Positions 56,951-64,000 of a stretch of 64,000 nt of DNA are shown here, in pieces; within the stretch, counting starts at the first letter, position 1, and each line of letters opens with the position of its first letter. Made by a program: the position numbers and the translations under genes. The DNA comes from Frateuria sp. Soil773 (lineage in GTDB: Bacteria; Pseudomonadota; Gammaproteobacteria; Xanthomonadales; Rhodanobacteraceae), in contig NZ_LMSL01000034.1 of the NCBI RefSeq assembly GCF_001428405.1, positions 62,622 to 126,621 of the forward strand, given 5' to 3'. The notes under the pieces were generated by a model. It was not told where the DNA came from. It did no database searches and worked only from the letters and a program-made list of their open reading frames with translations.

Positions 56951-57601
56951 TCAGTGGAAGCCGGGCAACCGCTTCGTGAGCTCGGCGGCCACCGCGTGCG
57001 CTTGTGCGTCGGTCAGGCCACCCGCGAGCACCGTGCGAGTGCCGTCGTGCTCCACCTCCACCGTGTGCGAAATCTGGGTCAGGAGCGCGAGGGTGCCCGC
57101 GGTCATTTGACTGACGCCCGCCGCCACACCGTGGCCTGTGACCACAACCACGCGGCCATCCTGGGCGTTGCGACGCACGATGGCGTAGATCCGATCGCGC
57201 GGAACCATCGTGGCGCCCAGACGGATGCCACGGGAACACACCGAAAGCGGTTGGTGGACCACCTGACGACGGTGGTCGTGATACGTCTGCCACAGGCGGC
57301 GAATGACGATCCCCAGCGTGAGCCAAACCCCCATCGCCGCCAGCGTCGCGCCCACAGGTTTGGCTTGGCGGATCATGAAAGCGACCCACACCACCACGGC
57401 CAAGCCGGTGGCGAAGACGACAGAAATGGCGGTGAGCCGCTTGGGCAGCGGGGCCGGGGTGGCGACGATGACGGTCCACCCGTTGTCTTCCGTGACGTGC
57501 AGCGGCGGCGCCTTGGGCTGACCGGCCCCGAAGCGGTTGATGGCCCACACGCCACCGCAGAAGAGACCGAGGGCCAGCAGGACGGGAATGAGGACTTCCA
57601 T
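56951..57601 (-). CDS. Membrane protein, 216 aa
   Basis: Three transmembrane helices (LIPVLLALGLFCGGVWAI; LTAISVVFATGLAVVVWVAF; ATLAAMGVWLTLGIVI) and a C-terminal soluble domain (RDRIYAIVRRNAQDGRVVVV). The pattern resembles membrane PH-like or DUF304-type proteins but is not certain. Follows a secreted-protein gene in the same operon. Confidence 0.65.
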   Translation of the reverse strand: MEVLIPVLLALGLFCGGVWAINRFGAGQPKAPPLHVTEDNGWTVIVATPAPLPKRLTAISVVFATGLAVVVWVAFMIRQAKPVGATLAAMGVWLTLGIVIRRLWQTYHDHRRQVVHQPLSVCSRGIRLGATMVPRDRIYAIVRRNAQDGRVVVVTGHGVAAGVSQMTAGTLALLTQISHTVEVEHDGTRTVLAGGLTDAQAHAVAAELTKRLPGFH

Positions 57602-57610
57602 GTCAAGGCC

Positions 57611-58330
57611 TCAGTTCGACTTGCCAGCAGGATCGAAGCCTTGCACCCACAAGACCTTGCCACCGGTGTTGCTGATGCCCTTCGTCGTGGCGTCCTCGAA
57701 ACCCGCGGCATACATCACGCGCAGCAGAATTTCATGATATTGCGGCATGAGGGCCGGGCCCTCCGCGCCGAAATTCAAGGCAAAAAGCATGTGCGGCGGA
57801 TTGGGACCGGCGTTGCGCGTGTTGGACGTGTCCGCGTGGGTGATGCCCTGGATGTTTTGCGCGGTGTCCATTTGCACCGTCACGCTGGACGCGGAGTGCG
57901 TGGCGCTCAGCTGCATCGAGCCGCCCATATCGTCTTTGATGTAGAGCGGGGCGTTGCAGACTTGGAAGGTCTCGACATGCGACGACCGCGCCGAACGCCA
58001 GATCGTGGCGCGGGCGGTCCAACACGGCAGGGACGGGCCCCAGCGGGTGAAGTAGACCGAGGCCCGCGGCCACGCATCCCCCGAGTGCCAAGTGTCGAAC
58101 AAGCCCTGGAACTGACCGCCTGATGCCGGGGTGATTGGGCGGAAAGTGGCGCCCGTGGTGGTGGCGCCACCGCCAGCCGCATTGGGGTGGCCAAGCACCT
58201 GGCTGGCCCCCGTTTTCAGTGCCGCACCGGCGCGGTGGAAGAAGCCGGCCACGCCGGACTGCTGGGCGTGCACGGTCGAAGCACACACCGCGAACACCAG
58301 CGCGCTGGCCATGATGGATAGTTGTTTCAT
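57611..58330 (-). CDS. Secreted protein, 239 aa
   Basis: CAGGGGATCCCG precedes the ATG. Signal peptide (LSIMASALVFAVCASTVHAQ). Mature part has FRPITPASGGQFQGLFDTWH, a cysteine pair (LPCWTA, VCNAPL) and beta-rich segments. No known domain. Controlled from the regulatory gap shared with the divergent HTH gene. Confidence 0.65.
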   Translation of the reverse strand: MKQLSIMASALVFAVCASTVHAQQSGVAGFFHRAGAALKTGASQVLGHPNAAGGGATTTGATFRPITPASGGQFQGLFDTWHSGDAWPRASVYFTRWGPSLPCWTARATIWRSARSSHVETFQVCNAPLYIKDDMGGSMQLSATHSASSVTVQMDTAQNIQGITHADTSNTRNAGPNPPHMLFALNFGAEGPALMPQYHEILLRVMYAAGFEDATTKGISNTGGKVLWVQGFDPAGKSN

Positions 58331-58436
58331 CGGGATCCCCTGTTGGACGCGGGCCAAGCACCACGGCCAAGGCGCCCGCACCCTCCCTGGCGGGTTCAGG
58401 TTACCGATTTTCACCGGGCGATAACACAACCTCGAC

Positions 58437-58478
58437 TAAACGGGTAACGTAGGCCGGCCTTTTCGCCTTTCCCGTTTA
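58437..58478. promoter_or_regulatory. Operator-like inverted repeat between divergent genes
   Basis: TAAACGGG (58437-58444) and CCCGTTTA (58471-58478) with a GGCCGGCC palindrome between. Probably bound by the divergently encoded HTH protein. TTGACG at 58485-58480 (minus) is close but no good -10 at 16-17 bp is seen. Confidence 0.55.
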
Positions 58479-58510
58479 ACGTCAAGGCCTTCCTTGATGT
58501 GGTGCAGGCC

Positions 58511-58837
58511 ATGGCTCCAAAACCCCGCGCACCGGCCGCGCAAAAATCGCTCTACCGGCCCGAATTGCAGGTGTTTCTGGGCGTGTTGCGCACGTTGCGC
58601 GAGCGCACGGAACTCAACCAGACCGATTTCGCCCAGCGCCTGGGCCGCTCGCAAACGTATGTGAGCGCCGCCGAGCGGGGCGCCGTGCGCCTCGATGGCT
58701 TGCAGCTGATGGATTGGGTCCGAGCGTGCGACGCGGACTTGCGCGAGTGGGCCGATCTGATCGAAAGCCAGTTGACGCCGGTGGCCGGAAAGCCGAGCAA
58801 GAGCAAAAACGCTGGGGTGGGGAAGAAGCACAAATGA
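58511..58837 (+). CDS. XRE-type HTH regulator, 108 aa
   Basis: ATG at 58511 preferred (a GTG four codons earlier is possible). LRERTELNQTDFAQRLGRSQ then TYVSAAERGAVRLDGLQLMD is a standard Cro/C1 HTH (about 30-70). The tail is Lys-rich. Divergent from the secreted-protein gene; likely represses that promoter and its own. Confidence 0.75.
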   Translation: MAPKPRAPAAQKSLYRPELQVFLGVLRTLRERTELNQTDFAQRLGRSQTYVSAAERGAVRLDGLQLMDWVRACDADLREWADLIESQLTPVAGKPSKSKNAGVGKKHK

Positions 58838-58839
58838 AC

Positions 58840-58859
58840 GAGCCGCCTCGCGGCGGCTC
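58840..58859 (+). other. Hairpin after the HTH gene
   Basis: GAGCCGCC-TCGC-GGCGGCTC, perfect stem but no T-run on either strand. Possibly a weak bidirectional terminator between convergent genes. Confidence 0.4.
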
Positions 58860-58989
58860 GGTTGGTGCATCGGCTTCCTTGCGGACCTGACTTCCCAACG
58901 GTTTCCAGTGTGCATGGGCGGACGACTTTTGCCAATCAGATCCCAATCAGATCCGGACTCGGCGTGCGTCATCCGTTTCTGACGCCGTG

Positions 58990-59583
58990 TCATCCACCCA
59001 GCTGGCGGGGCCATGGGGCGGCGCGGACGTGATCCAGCGTGGCCCGCCACACCGCCGGACCTTTCGTGGCTTGCAGGAACGCCAGATCGTCATGCAGGAA
59101 ACCCAGCTCTTTTTGCATGAGCGGATGGGCCGCGATCGTGGCCTCAAAATTTCGGTCGGCTGGGTCCAGGTCCAGGGTGCGCTGCACGAACAAGTCCAGG
59201 GTGTCGCGGCGGGCTTCCACGGCCTCCACCAGTTGCTGCACGTCCTGGTCTTCGAGGAAGGCGAGCACGCAACACGCGATGTTGACCGTGTCGATCGCCG
59301 CGGAGGCGAAGGGGGAGGCGTGATCTTCCGAATCCGGCAAGACGGTTTCGCAGGCGGCAACCGAGACGAATGCGGGGGGCGCCGCGCCCTGTTCCAGCGC
59401 GGCCCAAGCCTGCGCGAGCGCCGCCCGCAACACGCCGCCGCCCAGGCAACCGGTGTCCGATTGAAACTGGAAGAAGGCCGGAAGGGCGCGCTCCAACACG
59501 CACACGCCGAAAGCCAGCTGGCGCGTGGGGTCCAGCGCCTTCAAGTCGGCGAGCAACGGGTTCAGATCAAACGAGTGGGCCAT
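58990..59583 (-). CDS. DUF416-family protein, putative immunity protein
   Basis: 197 aa starting at 59583 (MAHSFDLNPLLADLKALDPT). RQLAFGVCVLERALPAFFQF and the helical pattern after it match DUF416 (YjaG-like). It begins 14 bp after the stop of a short RHS gene with a toxin-like tip, the usual place of an immunity gene. Assignment as immunity is inference from position and small soluble form. It is helical, without a signal peptide, so it would act in the cytoplasm. Confidence 0.7.
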   Translation of the reverse strand: MAHSFDLNPLLADLKALDPTRQLAFGVCVLERALPAFFQFQSDTGCLGGGVLRAALAQAWAALEQGAAPPAFVSVAACETVLPDSEDHASPFASAAIDTVNIACCVLAFLEDQDVQQLVEAVEARRDTLDLFVQRTLDLDPADRNFEATIAAHPLMQKELGFLHDDLAFLQATKGPAVWRATLDHVRAAPWPRQLGG

Positions 59584-59597
59584 GGAGAATAGATACG

Positions 59598-60575
59598 TCA
59601 CTGTTTCAGGGGTGACAAGGGTTTCACGCCTTGCTGTTCCATTGTCTGAGCGCACGAGGGACAAATCGGCCGGCTGGCGGCGGTGCCGGTTGGGGTCAAA
59701 CCCATTTCACGAGCCGCGTTGATTCCATTGACTTCGGCGTGGGTGCCCGCCACACCTTTGGCGGCCACTTCCCCTTGGCCGAGCGCCGCCCGAGCGGCCG
59801 GACGCAATGCGCCTTCGCTCGATGACACGACGCGGGTGCCTTCCTTGGTTTCCGTCACGGCAATGGTCACCGCCCGCTGAGTGCGGGCGCTCATCGTGCC
59901 GGCAATGGCGCCTGCGCGGTCCACAGCCGCGGCCCCGCGGATGCCATCGGCGGCCGCCCCACCCACGACCGGGACGATGCCCACCACGGCCGCTGAAATG
60001 TTGACGGCCGATGGATTCGCAAACGCATTGGCGATGTTCATGCCATCGCCGATCACCGGCAACATGCTGAAACCGGCCTGGATGGCCGGCCCCACCGGAT
60101 CGTTGGGCGAGGTGTAGGTTTGCGCCTTGCCGCCCATCATCACGAATTCGGAATGGAAGGCGATGCCCGTTTCGCGACCGTCCGGGTCGATGTTGACCAC
60201 GGGATTGTTGTTTGCGTAAACGTAGCGGTTGAAGTTGAACGCGTTGCCAGCGGCTGGCGGATTGGGATCCACGCTCAGGAAACGACCGGTTGAAGGGTCG
60301 TAATACCGGGCTTGCATGTAGACCAGACCCGTCTCCGGGTCATTCACATGGCCCGTGTAGCCGGGGCCATTCGGCGGCGCGCTCATGCTCGCCACGGACG
60401 TGCCGTAAGGCGAATAGTCGAACCGTGCGGTGATGTTCCCGTTCGCGTCGGCTTCCGCCAAAGGCGTGCCTTGCGGGTCGGTGTAGATGTAAGTGACCTT
60501 GCCGGCGTGCGCGCCCGCAATGTAGAACAACGCCAGCAAGCAGCAGAGCCACTGGCCCACGCGACGGTTCCCCAT
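59598..60575 (-). CDS. Short RHS protein with deaminase-like C-terminal tip (putative toxin)
   Basis: 325 aa, AAGGAGAGGGTC before the ATG at 60575. A signal peptide (LCCLLALFYIAGAHA) is followed by RHS repeats (YIYTDPQGTPLAEADANG) and the RHS core (GYTGHVNDPETGLVYMQARY, YDPSTGRFLSVDP, NRYVYANNNPVVNIDPDG). The C-terminal 60 residues carry HAEVNGI (H279, E281) and RPICPSCAQTM (C305, C308): the H-A-E plus P-x-C-x-x-C zinc pattern of cytidine-deaminase-like toxins. It has only one or two repeats, so it is a mini-RHS, and a Sec signal instead of a T6SS adaptor. An immunity-type gene follows. Confidence 0.8.
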   Translation of the reverse strand: MGNRRVGQWLCCLLALFYIAGAHAGKVTYIYTDPQGTPLAEADANGNITARFDYSPYGTSVASMSAPPNGPGYTGHVNDPETGLVYMQARYYDPSTGRFLSVDPNPPAAGNAFNFNRYVYANNNPVVNIDPDGRETGIAFHSEFVMMGGKAQTYTSPNDPVGPAIQAGFSMLPVIGDGMNIANAFANPSAVNISAAVVGIVPVVGGAAADGIRGAAAVDRAGAIAGTMSARTQRAVTIAVTETKEGTRVVSSSEGALRPAARAALGQGEVAAKGVAGTHAEVNGINAAREMGLTPTGTAASRPICPSCAQTMEQQGVKPLSPLKQ

Positions 60576-60713
60576 GACCCTCTCCTTGTGCCCCTTCCAG
60601 ACTCGAAGCCTACACCCGGATTCGGCGGACTGGAAACAAACCGATATTCCCGGTGCTCGCACACTGTTGACGGCCTTTCGGGCACGCTTCGGGCATCAAG
60701 TCGAGGACAAACC

Positions 60714-60926
60714 ATGGCCAAAACACGCGAAGAACTCCAAGCCCTGCTGGACACCTTGCGCGAACAGGTGCCAGCGCTGGTGCGCGAACACACGGACGAG
60801 GGCGATTTCTGGTCGAATTTTGCCGGTGCTTCGGACTTCATCCTTGATGACGCCGGCCCCGATGACTTCGAGTGGGCGCTGGAACAGATCAATGCGATGC
60901 TGGCGGCCAACGGAAAGGCGAGGTGA
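60714..60926 (+). CDS. Hypothetical protein, 70 aa
   Basis: Acidic and helical (KTREELQALLDTLREQVPAL; DDFEWALEQINAMLAANG). TTGACG at 60666-60671 may be its -35. Four bp before the SRAP gene, so cotranscribed with it. No family recognised. Confidence 0.6.
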   Translation: MAKTREELQALLDTLREQVPALVREHTDEGDFWSNFAGASDFILDDAGPDDFEWALEQINAMLAANGKAR

Positions 60927-60929
60927 GCC

Positions 60930-61625
60930 ATGTGCGGACGCTACGCGCGGCAGTTGGAGATTGAATTCACTCCCGAAGAGCGTGAGGCGCTGGATCAGCT
61001 CAATCCGCTCCTGGTGGACCAGCTGATGCAGCGGGAACCCGCTTACAACATTTGCCCCACCCAGATTCAGCCCGTGATCGCGCGGAGCGATGATGGGGTA
61101 GAGATGAAAGGGTTGCGCTGGGGCCTCGTGCCTGTCTGGGCGAAGGACCTGAAAATGGGCGCCCACGCGATCAATGCGCGGCAAGAAACGGTGCAGGAAA
61201 AGCCGATGTTTCGGGCCGCGTTCAAGAAGCGCCGTGCGTTGGTCCCGGCCACCGGTTACTACGAGTGGACCGGCGAACCCGGGCACAAGCAACCGTGGTT
61301 CATCTATCCGCCCAACCATTCCCTGCTGCTGTTCGCCGGGTTGTGGGAAGCGTGGAAGGACAAGAACGATCCGGAGGCGGAGTGGATCAAAACCTTCACG
61401 ATCATCACAGGCGAGCCGGGAAAGGTGTCCGGCGACGTGCACGACCGCCAACCGGTGATCCTGCCGCCATCGATGTGGGAGCCGTGGCTCGACGGCACGC
61501 CGGAGGAGGCGGCCGCGCTGCTGGCCGAGGTGCCGGAAGCTGAGCTGACGTATCACCCCGTGACCAAGGCGGTCAGCTCCCCAAAAAGCCAAGGGGAGCA
61601 GCTGGTGGCGCCGATCGAGCTATAA
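60930..61625 (+). CDS. SRAP (YedK/HMCES-family) protein
   Basis: 231 aa. Starts MCGRYA, where Cys2 becomes the N-terminal nucleophile after Met removal. Conserved NICPTQ, GLRWGLVPVWAKD, INARQETVQEKPMFRAAFKK, RALVPATGYYEWTG and VHDRQPVILPP are all present. SRAP proteins crosslink to abasic sites in single-stranded DNA and protect them. Together with UmuDC it suits repair of ssDNA entering a recipient. Confidence 0.92.
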   Translation: MCGRYARQLEIEFTPEEREALDQLNPLLVDQLMQREPAYNICPTQIQPVIARSDDGVEMKGLRWGLVPVWAKDLKMGAHAINARQETVQEKPMFRAAFKKRRALVPATGYYEWTGEPGHKQPWFIYPPNHSLLLFAGLWEAWKDKNDPEAEWIKTFTIITGEPGKVSGDVHDRQPVILPPSMWEPWLDGTPEEAAALLAEVPEAELTYHPVTKAVSSPKSQGEQLVAPIEL

Positions 61626-61850
61626 CCTGCGCGGCTTGTCGAGCCGCCGCGGCGGCCGTTCCACCACCGCCTCAGGCAGACTTGATCGGAGCCCTTTGCC
61701 GCGGGCGATCGCGGCTTGCACGCTCAACGCCTCCGCTTCCTGGGCCAAGGCCTCACCTTGGGGCGTGCCCGCTCGACGCCTGGCCCAGTCGCGGGCTTCT
61801 GCGGCCGCCGCTTCGAGCAAGGACGCGCGTTCGTCCAGTGTCAGGTTCAT
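61620..61850 (-). CDS. Hypothetical protein, 76 aa
   Basis: Convergent with the SRAP gene and overlapping its end by 6 bp. Start at 61850 (MNLTLDERASLLEAAAAEAR) gives a compact helical protein with a basic end (RPPRRLDKPRRL). May bind DNA. Family unknown. Confidence 0.5.
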   Translation of the reverse strand: MNLTLDERASLLEAAAAEARDWARRRAGTPQGEALAQEAEALSVQAAIARGKGLRSSLPEAVVERPPRRLDKPRRL

Positions 61851-61920
61851 CGTTGGCGCCCCAGGTTGATGGCCCATCATACGGATCACGCTCTCAACGC
61901 GTGAGACCCCGCCGGTGGTA

Positions 61921-61948
61921 ATCTTGATTTCTGTTCAGTAATCAAGAT
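61921..61948. promoter_or_regulatory. Operator of the umuD operon
   Basis: Perfect 9-bp inverted repeat ATCTTGATT (61921-61929)/AATCAAGAT (61940-61948) with a 10-bp spacer holding CTGTTCAG. It ends 9 bp before the ATG at 61957. It differs from the E. coli LexA box (CTGT-N8-ACAG), so the repressor may be a different LexA or the element's own regulator. Confidence 0.75.
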
Positions 61949-61956
61949 GCCTTCCC

Positions 61957-62556
61957 ATGACACCCTCCGAACACGGCGGTTTCCGCCCCGGCGCCGGCCG
62001 CAAACCAGGCTCCGGCGGCCTTTACGGCGAGCCCACCCGCCAGTTGCGTGTGCCTGAAAGCCAGGTCGAAACCGTGGTCGCCTACCTCGATGCGTATCGG
62101 CAGCCGGCCACGGCCGAGCACCCACGGCCGGTGGAGCGCCACCCGGTGTCGCTGGGCCTCACGGCTTTCGCCCATGGCGTTCAAGCCGGTTGGCCGTCGC
62201 CGGCCGACGATTACCTCGACGACACCGTCGATTTGAATGCGGAGTTGATCGTCAAAGGGCACGAAGCCTGCACCTTCGTGCTGCGCGTGGCCGGCTGGTC
62301 GATGATGCAGGCCGGCATCTTCGACGGCGACCGCATCGTCGTCGATCGCTCGCTGTCGCCCGTGCAGGGCGATGTGGTGGTGGCCGTCATGAACAACGAC
62401 CTGACCATCAAGCGCTTGGGGCGGGTCGATGGGAAACTCGCCCTGTTGCCCGAAAACCCGCATTTCAAGCCGATCATCCTGGAAGAAGGGGACACCCTCG
62501 AAATCTGGGGCGTGGTCACGAATTGCTTGCGGCAGTTTCGCCGAGGCGGTCGATGA
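61957..62556 (+). CDS. umuD: UmuD-like S24 peptidase (polymerase V subunit)
   Basis: 199 aa. Catalytic Ser115 (GWSMMQAG) and Lys152 (NNDLTIKRL), and a self-cleavage site A77-G78 in HGVQAGWPSP. After RecA-stimulated cleavage it forms UmuD'2 to activate polymerase V. It has about 40 extra N-terminal residues (GFRPGAGRKPGSGG, then a RQLRVPESQVETVVAYLD motif), longer than E. coli UmuD (139 aa) and possibly able to bind DNA. It is followed by an unknown gene and umuC. Confidence 0.88.
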   Translation: MTPSEHGGFRPGAGRKPGSGGLYGEPTRQLRVPESQVETVVAYLDAYRQPATAEHPRPVERHPVSLGLTAFAHGVQAGWPSPADDYLDDTVDLNAELIVKGHEACTFVLRVAGWSMMQAGIFDGDRIVVDRSLSPVQGDVVVAVMNNDLTIKRLGRVDGKLALLPENPHFKPIILEEGDTLEIWGVVTNCLRQFRRGGR

Positions 62557-62619
62557 AACCTCCGCATTTCACACGGATTTGAAACGTATAAATAAAAGGG
62601 TCAAACCAAGGAGAAACAC

Positions 62620-62997
62620 ATGACACAGTTCCATCCAACCTACGACCGTGATGTGCTCGCACACGCATTCAACAACAAGACGTTCCACACTTTTTCACTC
62701 GGCACCGCCGACATCTCGGCGATCGGAGTCACGCATCCCGATGATGTGGCGCAAATCCGAGACGGTGGTCGATTTGACCTGACGCCGTGGCACAACCTGG
62801 CGGGCCAGATTCCCCGATTGATGGAGAAAAGTCCCGTGCAGATCCTGCAAGACGCGAGCACCGTGGTGCCGTATCTCTACCTGCAACTCGACCAGAGCGC
62901 TGGGCTGGATGGGAGGGGCGACATCACAGCCACCTACAACCCGGAGCCGAACGCGGCGACCACTCGGATCCTGACCGTGGTGCCACCGCAGCCATGA
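62620..62997 (+). CDS. Hypothetical protein between umuD and umuC, 125 aa
   Basis: AAGGAGAAACAC precedes the ATG. Mixed beta/alpha soluble protein ([37 protein letters not shown]-like end). Overlaps umuC by ATGA, so made at the same time as the polymerase. No known family; its insertion in a umuDC operon is unusual. Confidence 0.65.
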   Translation: MTQFHPTYDRDVLAHAFNNKTFHTFSLGTADISAIGVTHPDDVAQIRDGGRFDLTPWHNLAGQIPRLMEKSPVQILQDASTVVPYLYLQLDQSAGLDGRGDITATYNPEPNAATTRILTVVPPQP

Positions 62998-64000
62998 AAC
63001 CGGAGCCCCGGCGCATCGCCCTGGTCGATGCGAATTCGTTTTATTGCTCATGCGAACGGGTGTTCCGCCCCGATCTGGAACACACCCCGCTGGTGGTCCT
63101 GTCGAACAACGACGGGTGCGTGGTCGCTCGCGACGCCCTGGTGAAGCGCCTGGGCGTCCAGATGGGCGTGCCCTGGTTCCAGTTGAAGGAGCAAGCGGAG
63201 CGCCAGGGCATCGTGTGCTTTTCCTCCAATTACACGCTTTATGGCGATCTGTCGCGGCGCTTCATGAGCGTGTTGGGCCACTACGTGCCGGCAGAGGACC
63301 AAGAGGTTTATTCGATCGACGAGAGTTTCCTCGACTTCACCCACCAGCCGCAGCTGGACTTGACGACCACAGGACAGGCGATCAAGGAGCGGGTTCGGCG
63401 GTGGACCGGGCTGCCGGTGTGCGTGGGATTTGGCGCATCGAAGACGCTGGCCAAATTGGCCAACCACGTGGCGAAGAAGCAAGCCCCATGGGGTGGGGTG
63501 TGCGACCTCACGGCGTTGACCGAAGCCGAGCGGCGGGGCGTGATGAAAGGCATCGAGGTGCGGGAGGTGTGGGGCGTGGGAAGGCAGATCGCCAAGCAGC
63601 TGATGTTGCGCGGCGTGAACACCGTGGCGGACCTGGCGGCGTGCGACCCCAATCGGATCCGCGAGCGGTTCGGCGTGGTGGTGGAGCGCACGGTCAACGA
63701 ACTGCGCGGGATTTCATGCATTGATTTCGAGATGGCACCACCGGCCAAGCAGCAAATCATCGCCAGCCGATCGTTCGGCGGTCCGCTCTACACCATCGCC
63801 GACCTGGCCGAACCCCTGCGCCTCCACATGGGCCGGGCGGCGGAGAAATTGCGCCACCAGCAGAGCACCGCGGGGGTGGTGGGCGTCTGGATTCAAACCA
63901 ACCAGTTCCGCCCGCAAGATCCGCAATACTGGCCCACGCGCACGATCAAGATGACCGAGCACAGCGACGACACCGCGATGCTCACGGCCTGGGCGATGAG
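62994..64000 (+). CDS. umuC: UmuC-like DNA polymerase V subunit (cut by right edge)
   Basis: Open to the end of the window, 335 codons seen. Y-family motifs: [20 protein letters not shown] at the start, [28 protein letters not shown] (catalytic Asp-Glu), [16 protein letters not shown] and the HhH region [12 protein letters not shown]. It copies past lesions after damage. The ATG is coupled to the preceding gene (ATGA). The C-terminal little-finger and clamp-binding parts lie past the edge. Confidence 0.92.
   Translation, partial: MKPEPRRIALVDANSFYCSCERVFRPDLEHTPLVVLSNNDGCVVARDALVKRLGVQMGVPWFQLKEQAERQGIVCFSSNYTLYGDLSRRFMSVLGHYVPAEDQEVYSIDESFLDFTHQPQLDLTTTGQAIKERVRRWTGLPVCVGFGASKTLAKLANHVAKKQAPWGGVCDLTALTEAERRGVMKGIEVREVWGVGRQIAKQLMLRGVNTVADLAACDPNRIRERFGVVVERTVNELRGISCIDFEMAPPAKQQIIASRSFGGPLYTIADLAEPLRLHMGRAAEKLRHQQSTAGVVGVWIQTNQFRPQDPQYWPTRTIKMTEHSDDTAMLTAWAM

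Noticed and set aside
58440-58485. 16-bp-spacer promoter for the 58330 gene
   Set aside because: TTGACG is present but the hexamer at the right distance (AAAAGG) is not a credible -10.

Overview
The window is high-GC DNA from a Gram-negative proteobacterium. The genes for lipoproteins, a trimeric autotransporter, type IVb-like pilins and UmuDC point there. A gammaproteobacterium such as Xanthomonadaceae is a plausible host, but that is inference. Most of the window looks like one integrative and conjugative element (ICE). It starts beside a chromosomal tRNA-Phe gene (1493-1568) with a tyrosine integrase (1844-3475) and runs off the right edge inside umuC. No second copy of the tRNA end was found, so the far attachment site is outside the window or not based on the tRNA. 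Left of the tRNA are a decayed P4-type integrase and two small chromosomal or older-island genes.

Layout: (a) 1.8-8.9 kb, integration and replication: integrase flanked by inverted arrays of 10-bp repeats, an MT-A70-like and an N6-methylase-like protein that both lack normal catalytic motifs, a ribbon-helix-helix protein, an SF3 helicase, and a 310-bp nested palindrome that is a candidate origin. (b) 8.9-9.9 kb, a type IVb-like pilin and a secreted protein. (c) 10-24.6 kb, accessory small genes: four full copies and one partial copy of a roughly 200-bp regulatory cassette (promoter plus leader hairpin), each in front of a different small gene, with ParA and its coupled partner, an ankyrin protein, a GNAT acetyltransferase, HTH and zinc-finger proteins, DUF6573, and a GIY-YIG/HNH-like operon. 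(d) 24.7-31.5 kb, envelope genes: glycine-zipper lipoprotein, proline-rich membrane protein, a polytopic VirD4/TraG-like ATPase, an L,D-transpeptidase-like protein. (e) 31.5-36.1 kb, restriction and anti-restriction: a GmrSD-type DUF262/DUF1524 protein with a coupled membrane protein, ArdC, an ankyrin protein. (f) 36.1-45 kb, mobilisation: TraD-like coupling protein, MOBF relaxase-helicase TraI, a Gln-rich protein, and a chain of small membrane proteins. (g) 45-51 kb, cargo: hipBA toxin-antitoxin, an HNH nuclease with a duplicated N-terminal domain, RadC, a HARP-like/ankyrin protein. (h) 51-58.5 kb, surface genes on the minus strand: a second pilin operon, a YadA-like adhesin with a collagen-like stalk, and membrane/secreted proteins. 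(i) 58.5-64 kb: HTH regulator, a short RHS protein with a deaminase-like tip followed by a DUF416 protein (putative toxin and immunity), an SRAP protein, and an UmuD-X-UmuC operon.

The clearest global signal is regulatory. About 17 promoters across the element share a -35 of TTGACA/TTGACG or TTGCGC and a spacer of exactly 16 bp, and four of them also share a GGTATCCC box just downstream. This suggests common control of pilin, surface, coupling-protein, relaxase and small accessory genes. The gene set as a whole (relaxase, coupling protein, ArdC, SRAP, UmuDC, methylase-like proteins) fits DNA that enters recipients as single strands and must survive restriction and damage. Core T4SS genes such as VirB4 were not found here and may lie beyond the window.
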